A stretch of 51,722 bases of DNA from Candidatus Kapaibacterium sp. (GTDB lineage: Bacteria > Bacteroidota > Ignavibacteria > Kapaibacteriales > UBA7675): positions 1 through 51,722 of the forward strand of contig JANQRB010000001.1 of NCBI GenBank assembly GCA_028284775.1, read 5' to 3'. Made by a program: the position numbers and the translations under genes. Below are positions 36,852 to 45,975 of the stretch, piece by piece. Each line of letters begins with the position of its first letter. Position 1 is the stretch's first letter. The notes under the pieces are model-generated. The model ran no database searches and had not been told where the DNA came from. It saw only the letters and a list, made by a program, of their open reading frames with translations.

Positions 36852-38186
36852 ATGGAACTAGAACCCCTGATGGTGCAGGGCAGTTTGGGCGACGTGCGCG
36901 AACTGCCGCAGCTCTATATGTCCGTACGCAAACGTACCCTGGAAATCTGCCAGCCCCTGGAAATTGAAGACTATGTCGTTCAAACCGCGCCCTATATGAG
37001 TCCGCCGCGCTGGCACATGGGCCATACGACCTGGTTTTTTGAAATGGTCATGAAGAAGTACGTCGCCGGGTATTCCATCTACTCGAAGGAGTTTCTGTAC
37101 TATTTTAACAGTTATTATGAAGTCTTCGGTCAACGTATCGATAAGTCGATGCGCGGTACCAAATCTCGTCCCACCGTTCGCGCCACCCGCGACTATCGCA
37201 GCGCCATCGATGAACGCATGCTCAAAGTGTTGGAGAATCTCGAAGAGCAGGATAATGCCGGCGATATCCTGACTCTTGTCACCTTGGGACTCGAGCACGA
37301 GATGCAGCATCAGGAGTTAATGGTTTACGATGTTAAACATTTGCTTTGTGATCTTTATACGCCGGTCCGGCGCGACAGCGCACCGGCAGCCGGTTCTGTG
37401 GAAGGCGAAGTAAGCATCGAGGGCGGATTGTTTGAGTTGGGCTACAACGGCGATCGTTTTGCTTATGACAATGAAATGCCTCTGCACAAGGTGTATCTGC
37501 AGCCTTATGCCATCGACCGCGCCGCTGTTAGCAATGGCGAATACCTGGAATTTATTCGTGACGGCGGATACAAGGATTACCGTTGGTGGCTGTCCGAAGG
37601 TTGGGAGCTGTTAAAAAAAGAAGCCTGGGAAGCGCCATTGTACTGGGAGCGCCACGACGACCAGTGGATGCTGCGTGATTTCAGCGGGCTGCGACCTATG
37701 CCGGTGGACGAGCCGGTGACCCACGTCAGTTTCCACGAAGCGCGCGCTTTTGCCAAGTGGCGGGGCAAACGATTGCCGACGGAAGCGGAATGGGAACGGG
37801 CGGCGCTCTATGATGCCGAGATAGGCCGCAAAGCGCTCTTCCCCTGGGGCGATGGCCTGCCGGAAGAACGTCATGCCAACCTCTTCGATTCCCACCTGTG
37901 GGGAGTGGCGCCCATCGGCGCCTATCCCGCGGGACGCAGCCCCGAAGGATGTTATGGAATGATCGGCGACGCCTGGGAATGGACGTCGTCCGATTATGCG
38001 CCATATCCCGGATTCAGCTCGCAATTTGCCGAGTATAATGACAAGTGGTTTGTGAATCAGAAAGTACTGCGGGGCGGATCGTTTGCTACAGCTCGAATTC
38101 ATATCCGCGGCAGTTATCGCAATTTTTTCTATCCACACGAGCGATGGATGATCTGCGGTTTCCGTTGCGCACGCACACTCACTTAA
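36852..38186 (+). CDS. egtB: Ergothioneine biosynthesis iron enzyme EgtB
   Basis: 444 aa. EgtB is a non-heme iron oxygenase that joins a thiol donor to trimethylhistidine (hercynine) and oxidises the sulfur. The N-terminal DinB-like domain (about residues 15-180) has the iron-ligand candidates: one His in WHMGH (55/58), and His149 and His153 in EHEMQHQE. The C-terminal FGE-sulfatase-like domain (about 200-444) includes [37 protein letters not shown] and [20 protein letters not shown]. egtD follows, giving a two-gene ergothioneine unit. egtA and egtC are absent locally, so the thiol donor could be cysteine rather than gamma-glutamylcysteine; that is an inference. Confidence 0.94.
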   Translation: MELEPLMVQGSLGDVRELPQLYMSVRKRTLEICQPLEIEDYVVQTAPYMSPPRWHMGHTTWFFEMVMKKYVAGYSIYSKEFLYYFNSYYEVFGQRIDKSMRGTKSRPTVRATRDYRSAIDERMLKVLENLEEQDNAGDILTLVTLGLEHEMQHQELMVYDVKHLLCDLYTPVRRDSAPAAGSVEGEVSIEGGLFELGYNGDRFAYDNEMPLHKVYLQPYAIDRAAVSNGEYLEFIRDGGYKDYRWWLSEGWELLKKEAWEAPLYWERHDDQWMLRDFSGLRPMPVDEPVTHVSFHEARAFAKWRGKRLPTEAEWERAALYDAEIGRKALFPWGDGLPEERHANLFDSHLWGVAPIGAYPAGRSPEGCYGMIGDAWEWTSSDYAPYPGFSSQFAEYNDKWFVNQKVLRGGSFATARIHIRGSYRNFFYPHERWMICGFRCARTLT

Positions 38187-38337
38187 TCGCGACCTGATGC
38201 AGAAAAACAAGCATGGCGTTGCATGCTGTAATATTTTACAAACTCTTGGCTGCGGTGGTATTTTTTGCGGAAGCGTTGCGCTGGCGTTTTCTTGGAAATC
38301 TCACCTAAATATTTTAACCATTCTGAGAATCTCTTCT

Positions 38338-39345
38338 ATGTTAAGCACAGACGAAATGATCATCCAAAAAGACGAGCGTCTATCCTGTGTCGATCTATAT
38401 ACGCCCGTTGACACCTTTCAAGATGATGTCCTTGAAGGGCTGCGGAAATCACCCAAGCGTTTTTCCCCGAAGTATTTCTATGACGAGCGAGGTTCCGAGC
38501 TGTTTGAGAGGATCACCGAACAGCCGGAGTATTATGTGACACAGACCGAAATCGAGATCATGAAGCAGAGTGTAGGCGATATCTGCGGGCAGTTTGCGCC
38601 TGCGGTCACACTGGTGGAGCTCGGCAGCGGCAGCAGCGTCAAAACGCGCAGCTTACTGGAAGAGATGCTGCGCCAGGGAATCCGCACACACTATGTGCCA
38701 GTGGATATTTCGGGCGACTTTCTGTTCAAAACCGCAGAAGATATCCGCAATCGTTTTCCGGATATTACCGTGGAAGCTGTCTGCGGCGATTTCATGAAAG
38801 GAGTGGAATGGGTCGGTCAGAAGCAGCGGTCGGAGAGCGATCAGACGATCGTCTATTTTCCCGGCTCCACCATCGGCAACTTCAGCCGTCCGGACGCCTT
38901 CGATTTGATGGATCGTATCAATAGCGAACTGCGGTCCGGTGACGGCTTCGTCCTCGGTACCGACCTCATTAAAGATCGCGCGGTACTGGAAGCGGCCTAC
39001 AATGATGCCGGCGGGGTAACGGCAGCCTTCAATCTCAATATTCTGCATCGGATTAACTCCGAGCTCGGCGCCGACATTCCGGTGGAGTCCTACAAGCACG
39101 TCGCTTTTTTCAATGCAGAGCAGGCGCGGGTTGAAATGCACCTCGAAGCGCAGCGCGAGCATACGATTCACCTTGCCTCGCAAAGCTTTGACGTTAAGCG
39201 GGGAGAGCGAATTCAAACCGAGGATTCGCACAAGTATACACTGGATGGCGTACGCGTTCTTGCCGAGCAAACCGGCTATCGCCTGGTTAAAACGTGGTCA
39301 GACTCCCGCCGCTACTTCGGCGTTCATTTGCTGAAAGTACGCTGA
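38338..39345 (+). CDS. egtD: L-histidine N(alpha)-methyltransferase EgtD
   Basis: 335 aa from the Met at 38338 (MLSTDEM). An in-frame ATG at 38197, 11 bp after egtB, would add a 47-residue Cys/Leu-rich extension not expected in the family. EgtD trimethylates histidine with S-adenosylmethionine to hercynine, the EgtB substrate. Visible family features are SPKYFYDERGSELFERITEQ, PEYYVTQTEIEI, the SAM-binding VELGSGSSVKTRSLLE, and YFPGSTIGNFSRPDA. It shares the strand with egtB and is probably co-transcribed. Confidence 0.95.
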   Translation: MLSTDEMIIQKDERLSCVDLYTPVDTFQDDVLEGLRKSPKRFSPKYFYDERGSELFERITEQPEYYVTQTEIEIMKQSVGDICGQFAPAVTLVELGSGSSVKTRSLLEEMLRQGIRTHYVPVDISGDFLFKTAEDIRNRFPDITVEAVCGDFMKGVEWVGQKQRSESDQTIVYFPGSTIGNFSRPDAFDLMDRINSELRSGDGFVLGTDLIKDRAVLEAAYNDAGGVTAAFNLNILHRINSELGADIPVESYKHVAFFNAEQARVEMHLEAQREHTIHLASQSFDVKRGERIQTEDSHKYTLDGVRVLAEQTGYRLVKTWSDSRRYFGVHLLKVR

Positions 39346-39469
39346 AGTTTTATTCGTTTGGAAGAGGACCCTGGCGGAGATATTTTTGTTGCTGTTCGAT
39401 CGGACGGTATCGTCAAAAATGCGCGCGGCTGCCGCTCAGCAGCCAATAAAGGGTACAACGCGAAAGAGT

Positions 39470-40432
39470 ATGAGGATTCGTTCAGGACGCGCCTGGATCG
39501 CACTCGCTCTGCTGGCAGTCTGTGGGCTGAGTGCCTGTTCGCTGTTTTCCGGCGCCGAAGTCGCCGATGCATCGCCGAACGCGGCGCAAGCCGATACGCT
39601 CCGCGACGCCGCTGCTGTCGATTCACTTCTTGCCAGTCTCGCCGACACAGCTGCTGCTCCCAAACGTCTGCCGACTCTCCGTGAAATGATGCGCAGTCTC
39701 GATGAGCGCCAAACGCTCATGCAGACCGATATCAGCGCCATTCGCAGCGATCTCGCATCCCTCAGACGTCAGATGGATGACTTGAGCGCGCTCGTAAATA
39801 CGACTCAGCTGCTGACCAACACCGCCGCCGTCAAAGGCGATCCTCCGCCGAATGACAGCTTGGACTATCTGCTGCCTGACGCCACGGATTCCAGCGACGT
39901 CGCTGCCGCTGCGGAGCAGGCTGTCCCCGACGAATCTTCCGATACGATTCTGCTGCCGGATGCCGAAGACACCCAGGCTGCGGCAAGCAGCGCAACGACG
40001 GATAGCTTGCCTGACAGTCAGGCGCGCGCCGGCAGCGCCGAAGCCGCGAGAATCACACGCTTTGAATACAGTGGCGCTTACAAAAGAGCTCAGGTGCATA
40101 TAGCACGCAAGGAATTTGCGGCGGCGATTGATTCCCTGGAGCTTGTACTGAAAAGCGAAGACAACGCAATTGTACTGGGACGCTCGCACTACTGGCTTGG
40201 CGAAGCGTATTTCGGCTCTGCCGAATACCGGCGAGCCCTGCCGCACTTCATCGAATTTCTGGCGACAGACGTGTGGCCGGACCGCGTTGAAGACAGCTTG
40301 AAGCTCATGGGAATATCCTACCTGCGTCTTGGCAACACCGTTAAGGCCAAGGAGACTTTTCAACGCATCAAATCAACCTTTCCTCAGGGACGGCATTACC
40401 CCTTTGCCGAGCGAATGCTGCAGCAGTTGTAG
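39470..40432 (+). CDS. TPR lipoprotein resembling YbgF/CpoB
   Basis: 320 aa from the ATG at 39470 (MRIRSGR), preceded by AAAGAG; a longer reading from 39386 lacks a signal peptide at its start. The lipobox LSAC follows a hydrophobic stretch (WIALALLAVCGLSAC). A helical segment at about residues 70-115 (DERQTLMQTDISAIRSDLAS, LRRQMDDLSALV) resembles the trimerising coiled coil of YbgF/CpoB. A long Asp/Ala/Ser-rich linker follows, then three TPRs (about 200-320) with YWLGEAYFGSAEYRRALPHF and SYLRLGNTVKAKETFQ. CpoB coordinates outer-membrane constriction with peptidoglycan synthesis, but no tol/pal genes are here, so the assignment is only structural. Confidence 0.75.
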   Translation: MRIRSGRAWIALALLAVCGLSACSLFSGAEVADASPNAAQADTLRDAAAVDSLLASLADTAAAPKRLPTLREMMRSLDERQTLMQTDISAIRSDLASLRRQMDDLSALVNTTQLLTNTAAVKGDPPPNDSLDYLLPDATDSSDVAAAAEQAVPDESSDTILLPDAEDTQAAASSATTDSLPDSQARAGSAEAARITRFEYSGAYKRAQVHIARKEFAAAIDSLELVLKSEDNAIVLGRSHYWLGEAYFGSAEYRRALPHFIEFLATDVWPDRVEDSLKLMGISYLRLGNTVKAKETFQRIKSTFPQGRHYPFAERMLQQL

Positions 40433-40439
40433 TGGGCGA

Positions 40440-41687
40440 TCAGGACATGCCGCGTTCGATCATCAGGGCGCGGGCCATTCGCACGGCAGCGGCCTTGCGA
40501 GCGGGATAGATCCCGGCCAACAGCGCCAGCACCAGCGCCACGATGGCAATTGTTATAATGTCGGAGCCGTGAACTTCCAGGGGAATTGCCGGCACAATGT
40601 ATTTGCTTGTATCCAGGGTAAACCAGCGATAATGAATCTGGCCATAGCAGAGCAGCAAGCCCAATACCAGGCCCGCCGAGGTTCCGGTAACCCCGATCAG
40701 CACGCTTTCGCCGAAGAAGATTCGAACAATCAGCTTCGAGCTGGCGCCCATCGCTTTTAACACCCCGATTTCCGAACGTTTTTCCTTCACCGTCATTGTC
40801 AGCGAGGCAAAGACGTTAAACACGGCAATCAGGATGATAATGGCAAAAATGGTGAAGGCGGCCATCCGTTCGAAGCGCAGCACGTTGTAAAGGTCTTCAT
40901 GCAGGTCATACCATGTTTCTACAAGGAAGGCATCGCCGAGCAGCGCACGCAATTCTTTCGCTATGCCGTCGGCGTCTTCCACCCCCGCGCCGCGAATATC
41001 GATTGACATTGCCGTATTGGGCGCCGCCCTGAACAGGCGTGCCGCGACTCCGCGCGAACTGTAAGCATAAAAAGCATCGTACTCTCTGTTGTTTAACTGA
41101 AACACACCCGCCACGACCGCTTTCACCGTTTGCGGATAGGATGAGTAGACGATGCTTTCTTCCAGCGCCGCCGGCGAGATGAGCATCAGGCTGTCACCCG
41201 TAAAGGTACCGAGTTTATCGGCCACGCCGATTCCGAGGACAAGCCTTGCGACGCCATTGTGACGGCCGATGTCGAACTCGCCTGAAATCACATTGTCGCT
41301 GACGCCGGAGACCATGTCGATTTCCTGTGGATCGACGCCGTTTAACTGCAGTGCCTGCAGCTCGGCTCCTTTCGCGCCGATCACCTTACCGGACAGTACC
41401 GACGAGGACGCTCGTACTCCGTCGACAGCGCGAATCAGCCGATGGAGCGAGTCGGCGGCATTGATAAAAGCGCCGTTGGCGGCGCTGACGCGAACGTGGG
41501 GATCGAAACCGATCAGACCGGACTCGGCGAGTGTCCGAAAGCCATTGAAAATCGAAGTGACCACAATCAAAGCCGCAACGCCGATTGCAATTCCGACAAT
41601 CGAAACGGACGTAATGATTGTTATGAAGTTCAGCGAATGGCGCGAAAAAGCATAGCGCCGGGCGATAAAATAGGGAAGCTGCATCAC
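40440..41687 (-). CDS. LolC/LolE-like ABC transporter permease
   Basis: 415 aa. N-terminal MMQLPYFIARRYAFSRHSLN, a first helix with FITIITSVSIVGIAIGVAAL, a large periplasmic MacB-type domain (about residues 50-260) and three C-terminal helices (FTIFAIIILIAVFNVFASLT, SVLIGVTGTSAGLVLGLLL, ITIAIVALVLALLAGIYPAR) match the LolCE family. Such permeases use an ATPase (LolD) to release lipoproteins from the inner membrane. LolD is not encoded nearby. The gene starts only 6 bp after ppk1 ends and is surely co-transcribed with it. It ends 7 bp from the stop of the convergent TPR gene. Confidence 0.87.
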   Translation of the reverse strand: MMQLPYFIARRYAFSRHSLNFITIITSVSIVGIAIGVAALIVVTSIFNGFRTLAESGLIGFDPHVRVSAANGAFINAADSLHRLIRAVDGVRASSSVLSGKVIGAKGAELQALQLNGVDPQEIDMVSGVSDNVISGEFDIGRHNGVARLVLGIGVADKLGTFTGDSLMLISPAALEESIVYSSYPQTVKAVVAGVFQLNNREYDAFYAYSSRGVAARLFRAAPNTAMSIDIRGAGVEDADGIAKELRALLGDAFLVETWYDLHEDLYNVLRFERMAAFTIFAIIILIAVFNVFASLTMTVKEKRSEIGVLKAMGASSKLIVRIFFGESVLIGVTGTSAGLVLGLLLCYGQIHYRWFTLDTSKYIVPAIPLEVHGSDIITIAIVALVLALLAGIYPARKAAAVRMARALMIERGMS

Positions 41688-41693
41688 TACGTG

Positions 41694-43850
41694 TTAATTG
41701 TCAAGCGCGAGAACTCTTGTACGTCCCGCGCTTTGGTTGGCCGAATCTTGCAATTCATGCAGGAAGTACTCCTGCGCTACAAAAGGCTCTTCGTTCTTGT
41801 CGACTTTGAGTCGCTCATATTGCCCGTCGCTCAGCAATACATGGGCTTTGACATTATCCTGCCAGTAAATTTCCAGTATCTTTTTCAGTTCTTCTTTAAT
41901 GCTCTCTTCTAGCACCGGAAACATGATTTCAACGCGGCGATACAGATTGCGCGGCATCCAGTCGGCGCTCGAAAGATATATTTCCTCCTGGCCGCCATTG
42001 CGAAAATAAATGATGCGCGTATGCTCCAGAAAACGTCCGAGGATACTGCGTACCTCGATGTTGTCGCTTACACCGGGCATGCCGGGACGCAGGCCGCAGA
42101 TACCGCGAACGATCAGCCGTATTTTGACGCCTCGCTGCGAAGCTTTGTACAAGGCCCGAATCACCGGCGCATCGACAAGAGAGTTGATCTTGACAAAAAT
42201 TTCACCCGGCGACTCGCTCGTATGCTGCTCCGTCTCGCGTTCGATGAGCTCCAGAATTTTAGCGCTCAGGTTTATCGGCGCCACGGCAAAGCATTTCCAT
42301 GATTTGCAATCGGAATAACCGGTGAGGTAGTTAAACAAATTGATGGCGTCTTCGCTGAAATCATCGCGGGCCGTAAAGAAGCCCAGGTCGGTATAAATAC
42401 GAGCAGTGGTCTGGTTGTAGTTGCCGGTCGACAGGTGGAGGTAAGTGCGAATTTTGTCTTCATCGCGGCGTACGACCATTGTTATTTTGCAGTGCGTTTT
42501 TAAGCCAATAATACCGTAAACGACGTGGACACCTACTTTCTCGAGCGCCTTGGCCCAAATAATATTATTCGCTTCGTCGAAACGCGCTTTGAGTTCCACA
42601 AATGCAATTACCTGCTTGCCGTTTTCGGCGGCCAGTTTCAAAGCTTCGATAATCGGCGAGTCGCCGCCGGTGCGGTACAGCGTGATTTTGATAGCCATAA
42701 CCTTGGGATCCACGGCTGCGGCATTGAGGAACTTAACCACATTCTTGCTGAAAGAATCGAAAGGGTGATGAACGGCCTGGTCGTTTTGGCGAATCGCCGA
42801 AAAAAGAGATACGCTGTCGAGATAGAAGTCCTTGAGCGGGCGGGTTGCGAAGGGCCGATACTTGAGCTCGCGATTGTTGATCCCGCCGAGCAGCATAAAG
42901 TCGGCCAGGTTCAAGGGGCCGTCAACGGCGTAAACGTCCGAATCTTCCAGATTCAGAATTTGCCTTAACATGGCCAGCTCGGCCGCGGGCATGCTCTTTT
43001 CAACCTCCATCATCACAGCTGCGCCCCAACGGCGTTTGCGGACCTGTTCTTCCATTTCCGTCAGCAGATCGCTTGCTTCGTCTTCCGCGATTTCAATGTC
43101 GGCGTCGCGAACGACGCGAAAGGCATACGATTCCGTAATCGTGAGGCCGGGGAACAGCAGATCAGAATGCGCCTGGATTATTTCATCCATCATGACATAG
43201 TGAGATCCGGGCCGGCGTTCGATCTGTACGAAGCGCGAGAGTCCGGGCGGCAACTGCAGTACGGCAAAACGCGCTTGCTCCGAAGCGCTGTCGGCATCCG
43301 AGGTCAGCCGGAAAAACAGATTGAGACGTCGATTGAGCACCTGGGGAAAGGGATGTCCTGGATCGATCGCCAATGGTGTAATCAGCGGCATGACATTTTT
43401 TTGAAAGTACTCGCGCAAGTGTGAACGGTCGCCGGCGGACAGGCTGTCGTAGGGATGGATTACCACCCCATGCTGTTTCAGCTTCGGCATGATGTCATTC
43501 TTGAGGATGCTCTGTTGCTCCTGCACGAGCGGGGCAAGGCGGCGACGCACCTCTGTCAATTGCTCGCCGGCCGACATGCCGTCGGAAGAAAGGTTAACGA
43601 CACCGGCGGATAACTGTTCCTTGAGACCGGAGACGCGAATCATAAAAAACTCATCCAGATTCGAGCTGAATATCGCGATGAATTTCAGCCGTTCCAGCAG
43701 GGGATGCGTTACGTCCTTGGCCTCATCCAGTACTTTGCGATTAAATTCTATCCAGCTCAATTCTCTGTTAATATACAAGCGCGGATCGTTCAGGTCGATG
43801 GAAACGGGAGCGGCTTCCACGTCGGCTTCCTGGGCCTGTCTCGTACTCAT
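41694..43850 (-). CDS. ppk1: Polyphosphate kinase 1
   Basis: 718 aa, typical length. PPK1 polymerises inorganic polyphosphate from ATP. The four-domain pattern is visible: the N-domain with YINRELSWIEFNRKVLDEA and FIAIFSSNLDEFFMIRVSGL, the head domain (FQKNVMPLITPLAIDPGHPF), and C1/C2 with the autophosphorylated-His region GLKTHCKITMVVRRDEDK and YLHLSTGNYNQTTARIYTDL. LEHTRIIYFRNGG holds the second conserved His. It is cytoplasmic or membrane-associated. The LolC/E-like gene follows 6 bp downstream. Confidence 0.97.
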   Translation of the reverse strand: MSTRQAQEADVEAAPVSIDLNDPRLYINRELSWIEFNRKVLDEAKDVTHPLLERLKFIAIFSSNLDEFFMIRVSGLKEQLSAGVVNLSSDGMSAGEQLTEVRRRLAPLVQEQQSILKNDIMPKLKQHGVVIHPYDSLSAGDRSHLREYFQKNVMPLITPLAIDPGHPFPQVLNRRLNLFFRLTSDADSASEQARFAVLQLPPGLSRFVQIERRPGSHYVMMDEIIQAHSDLLFPGLTITESYAFRVVRDADIEIAEDEASDLLTEMEEQVRKRRWGAAVMMEVEKSMPAAELAMLRQILNLEDSDVYAVDGPLNLADFMLLGGINNRELKYRPFATRPLKDFYLDSVSLFSAIRQNDQAVHHPFDSFSKNVVKFLNAAAVDPKVMAIKITLYRTGGDSPIIEALKLAAENGKQVIAFVELKARFDEANNIIWAKALEKVGVHVVYGIIGLKTHCKITMVVRRDEDKIRTYLHLSTGNYNQTTARIYTDLGFFTARDDFSEDAINLFNYLTGYSDCKSWKCFAVAPINLSAKILELIERETEQHTSESPGEIFVKINSLVDAPVIRALYKASQRGVKIRLIVRGICGLRPGMPGVSDNIEVRSILGRFLEHTRIIYFRNGGQEEIYLSSADWMPRNLYRRVEIMFPVLEESIKEELKKILEIYWQDNVKAHVLLSDGQYERLKVDKNEEPFVAQEYFLHELQDSANQSAGRTRVLALDN

Positions 43851-43958
43851 AAAGGATCGCTATTAATTGATGGTTGTATTGTCGGAACAATCAAGATAGC
43901 CCAAAATTTTCACCCGGCCAATGAGGAGGCCGGCATTTGAAGGCGCAGCCAGCGACGC

Positions 43959-45665
43959 TCAGGGGCGAATGACAAGGAATAATTTGTCGCCGAAGGTCGC
44001 GGCAGAGTGAACATCGACGGCATGAATCACACAGATATAAGGGCCGGTAGGAAGAATGTTGCCCTGATCATCACTGCCGCGCCAGGCTGCTATGCCTTCG
44101 CCGCCGCTGAACATGGAGTTACGGAGCCGGCGCAGGGGCAGGCCCCGGCGGCTGTAGATCGTCAATGTAACGTAGGCTTGCCGGAAGGGCAGCTGATACG
44201 AGATTATGCAAATCCCGCGGCCGCCCGCCGCGCCGGGCGCAAATGGGTTCGGCGCGGCTGTCAAATCACCGTTAGGCGGAAGCGAGCGGGCGACGCTGTT
44301 GGCGGCACCCGGTGTGCCGCCCGCCGCCGCTCCGCAGGTTGTCCAGGCGTCGGAGCGCAGCGACGGGAGCGAGGGATTGATTTTTTCCAGACTGCGCCCG
44401 ATTGACGCCGTTGCGGCAAGCAGGTGCCAACTCTCCTCGTAGCGCAGCGAATCCACCGCTAGGCCGTTGGGATCGCGCAAAACGATCTCATCGCTGTTCG
44501 AATTGAAGTTAAGCGAGGCCTTTTGATAGTAAGCTATCCCGCTTCCCTCAAGTAATGGAAACTGATCAAAGAAGGCGGCATCCCAGGTGATGACCATGTA
44601 ACTCTGCGGCGCTATCACCAGACCCGGCGCTGAGATTGTCAGGGTGTCGGCGCCGCTGGCCGTCGCCTGATCGTGCAATTGCCAGCGTGAAAGGCGCAGC
44701 GTGTCCGGTCCCTCGTTCCAGAGTTCCACATACTCGGCCTGATCGGCCAGTGGACGAAACATAAACTCGTTAATCCGCAGCTCTGCTCTCCGGTAGGACT
44801 TAAACACTTCACGGATCAGGGTGTCATTGCGCGGACGTTCGTCTTTCGCAGCTCTCGCAACGGCGATACAACGGAAAAAACCGTCCGGCAGCTCGGCCGC
44901 GTCGGCGGCAAGTGATAATTCGGCCCCCGCCGCCATGGGTCCGGGTTGGGCACGCAGGAGCAGTTCGTCCCCATCGGCGCGATTGTCGGTGTTGCGATCG
45001 AAATACAAGCTAGCTTCGATCTCCTTCAGGGATTGAAGGCCGTTGTTGCGCAGCACGAGTACAATGCTGTCGTTGCGCACGGCGATGCTCTCGGTTTTCA
45101 GATCATAGTTCAGGGCGACGATGGAATTAACATAGCCCGCCGTGGCGCTGTCCGCCGCCTCCGTTGCCCGAAGATTGAGCGCGGACAATGCAGGACGGCC
45201 GGGGTCGAGACGTTCCAGCGAAAGGCCCTTGCGTCCCCAGGCCAGTTCGTAGGCCAGCGAGTCGATGGCGGTCGAGTCGGAGCGACGCAGCACCAGCGCA
45301 TCGCGTGAGTTGTTGAGCGAAGGCAGCCGTACTTCCAGCAGCGTCGCTGTGGCAGGAATCCGGCGATGTTCACGCAAGGCCAGTGTATCGCGTGTTAAGA
45401 TTGCGTAACCGCCGGCGACTATCCTGATATCGGGTAGGGGAACGCTGCTGCGTTCGTCGCTGATCCAGGCCGCGCGCAATATACGTGTACGGCTTTCGCG
45501 GTTGTGCAACTCCAGCCATTCCGGTTCATCTGCTGCCGGCGCGGGCTGGACTTCATTGATAATGAATTGCTGCGCAGCGAGCGAACTTCCGCCCGCCTGC
45601 ACGCAGAACATGCCGCCAATAAAGCAGCCCAATGCGAAGGACTTCTTTGCTGTCATCATAATCAC
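43959..45665 (-). CDS. Exported lamin-tail-domain protein with FlgD-like C-terminus
   Basis: 568 aa. Signal peptide to about LAAQ. A first lamin-tail domain (about residues 30-140: FIINEVQPAPAADEPEWLEL, IVAGGYAILTRD) and a second (about 295-410: RINEFMFRPLADQAEYVELW, PQSYMVITWDAAFFD) flank a CARDB-like middle domain (VALNYDLKTESIAVRNDSIV). The C-terminus (AAPNPFAPGAAGG, LTIYSRRGLPLRRL, WRGSDDQGNILPTGPYICV) is a FlgD/T9SS-type sorting domain. It is probably a surface protein; lamin-tail domains often accompany nucleases or phosphatases, but none is present here. Four close Met codons make the exact start uncertain. Confidence 0.83.
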   Translation of the reverse strand: MIMMTAKKSFALGCFIGGMFCVQAGGSSLAAQQFIINEVQPAPAADEPEWLELHNRESRTRILRAAWISDERSSVPLPDIRIVAGGYAILTRDTLALREHRRIPATATLLEVRLPSLNNSRDALVLRRSDSTAIDSLAYELAWGRKGLSLERLDPGRPALSALNLRATEAADSATAGYVNSIVALNYDLKTESIAVRNDSIVLVLRNNGLQSLKEIEASLYFDRNTDNRADGDELLLRAQPGPMAAGAELSLAADAAELPDGFFRCIAVARAAKDERPRNDTLIREVFKSYRRAELRINEFMFRPLADQAEYVELWNEGPDTLRLSRWQLHDQATASGADTLTISAPGLVIAPQSYMVITWDAAFFDQFPLLEGSGIAYYQKASLNFNSNSDEIVLRDPNGLAVDSLRYEESWHLLAATASIGRSLEKINPSLPSLRSDAWTTCGAAAGGTPGAANSVARSLPPNGDLTAAPNPFAPGAAGGRGICIISYQLPFRQAYVTLTIYSRRGLPLRRLRNSMFSGGEGIAAWRGSDDQGNILPTGPYICVIHAVDVHSAATFGDKLFLVIRP

Positions 45666-45975
45666 CGATTGTGAAGAGGTATTCCGTTTAGCGAGAGGCG
45701 ATGACAGAGAGGCAATGACGGAGAGGCGACTTTGCGTACTGGTATCCGATTATAGGGCTAAGAATCTTAAACATAACACATTTTAGACAATTCGAAAAAA
45801 TGCGGTGGCGTCATTCTGACTCTCGGCCGCTGGATCGGATGCGATCGCAGGATGATCCCGGATTCCGGCTACCCGAATGCCGATGGCGTAACACCTGGAC
45901 CGGTCCGGCTCGCCGACGGTGGATTCGATGCCCTTGCCTCTTTGAAAAGTACTATTTTGCGCGACGGGAGTATTA
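45666..45975. other. Divergent intergenic region upstream of the first sensor kinase
   Basis: 310 bp between the divergent lamin-tail and sensor-kinase genes, so both promoters should be here. It contains the triple 14-bp direct repeat at 45693-45734. Near 45940-45962, CTTTGAAAAGTACTATTTTGC resembles a promoter for the kinase gene. Confidence 0.45.
45693..45734. repeat. Three tandem 14-bp direct repeats
   Basis: GAGAGGCGATGACA (45693-45706), GAGAGGCAATGACG (45707-45720) and GAGAGGCGACTTTG (45721-45734; the first nine or so bases match). They begin 28 bp upstream of the lamin-tail start and could be operator half-sites or a short slipped tandem repeat. Confidence 0.6.

Noticed and set aside
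38197..38337. Extended ATG start for EgtD
   Set aside because: The 47-residue extension is hydrophobic and Cys-rich and does not resemble known EgtD N-termini.
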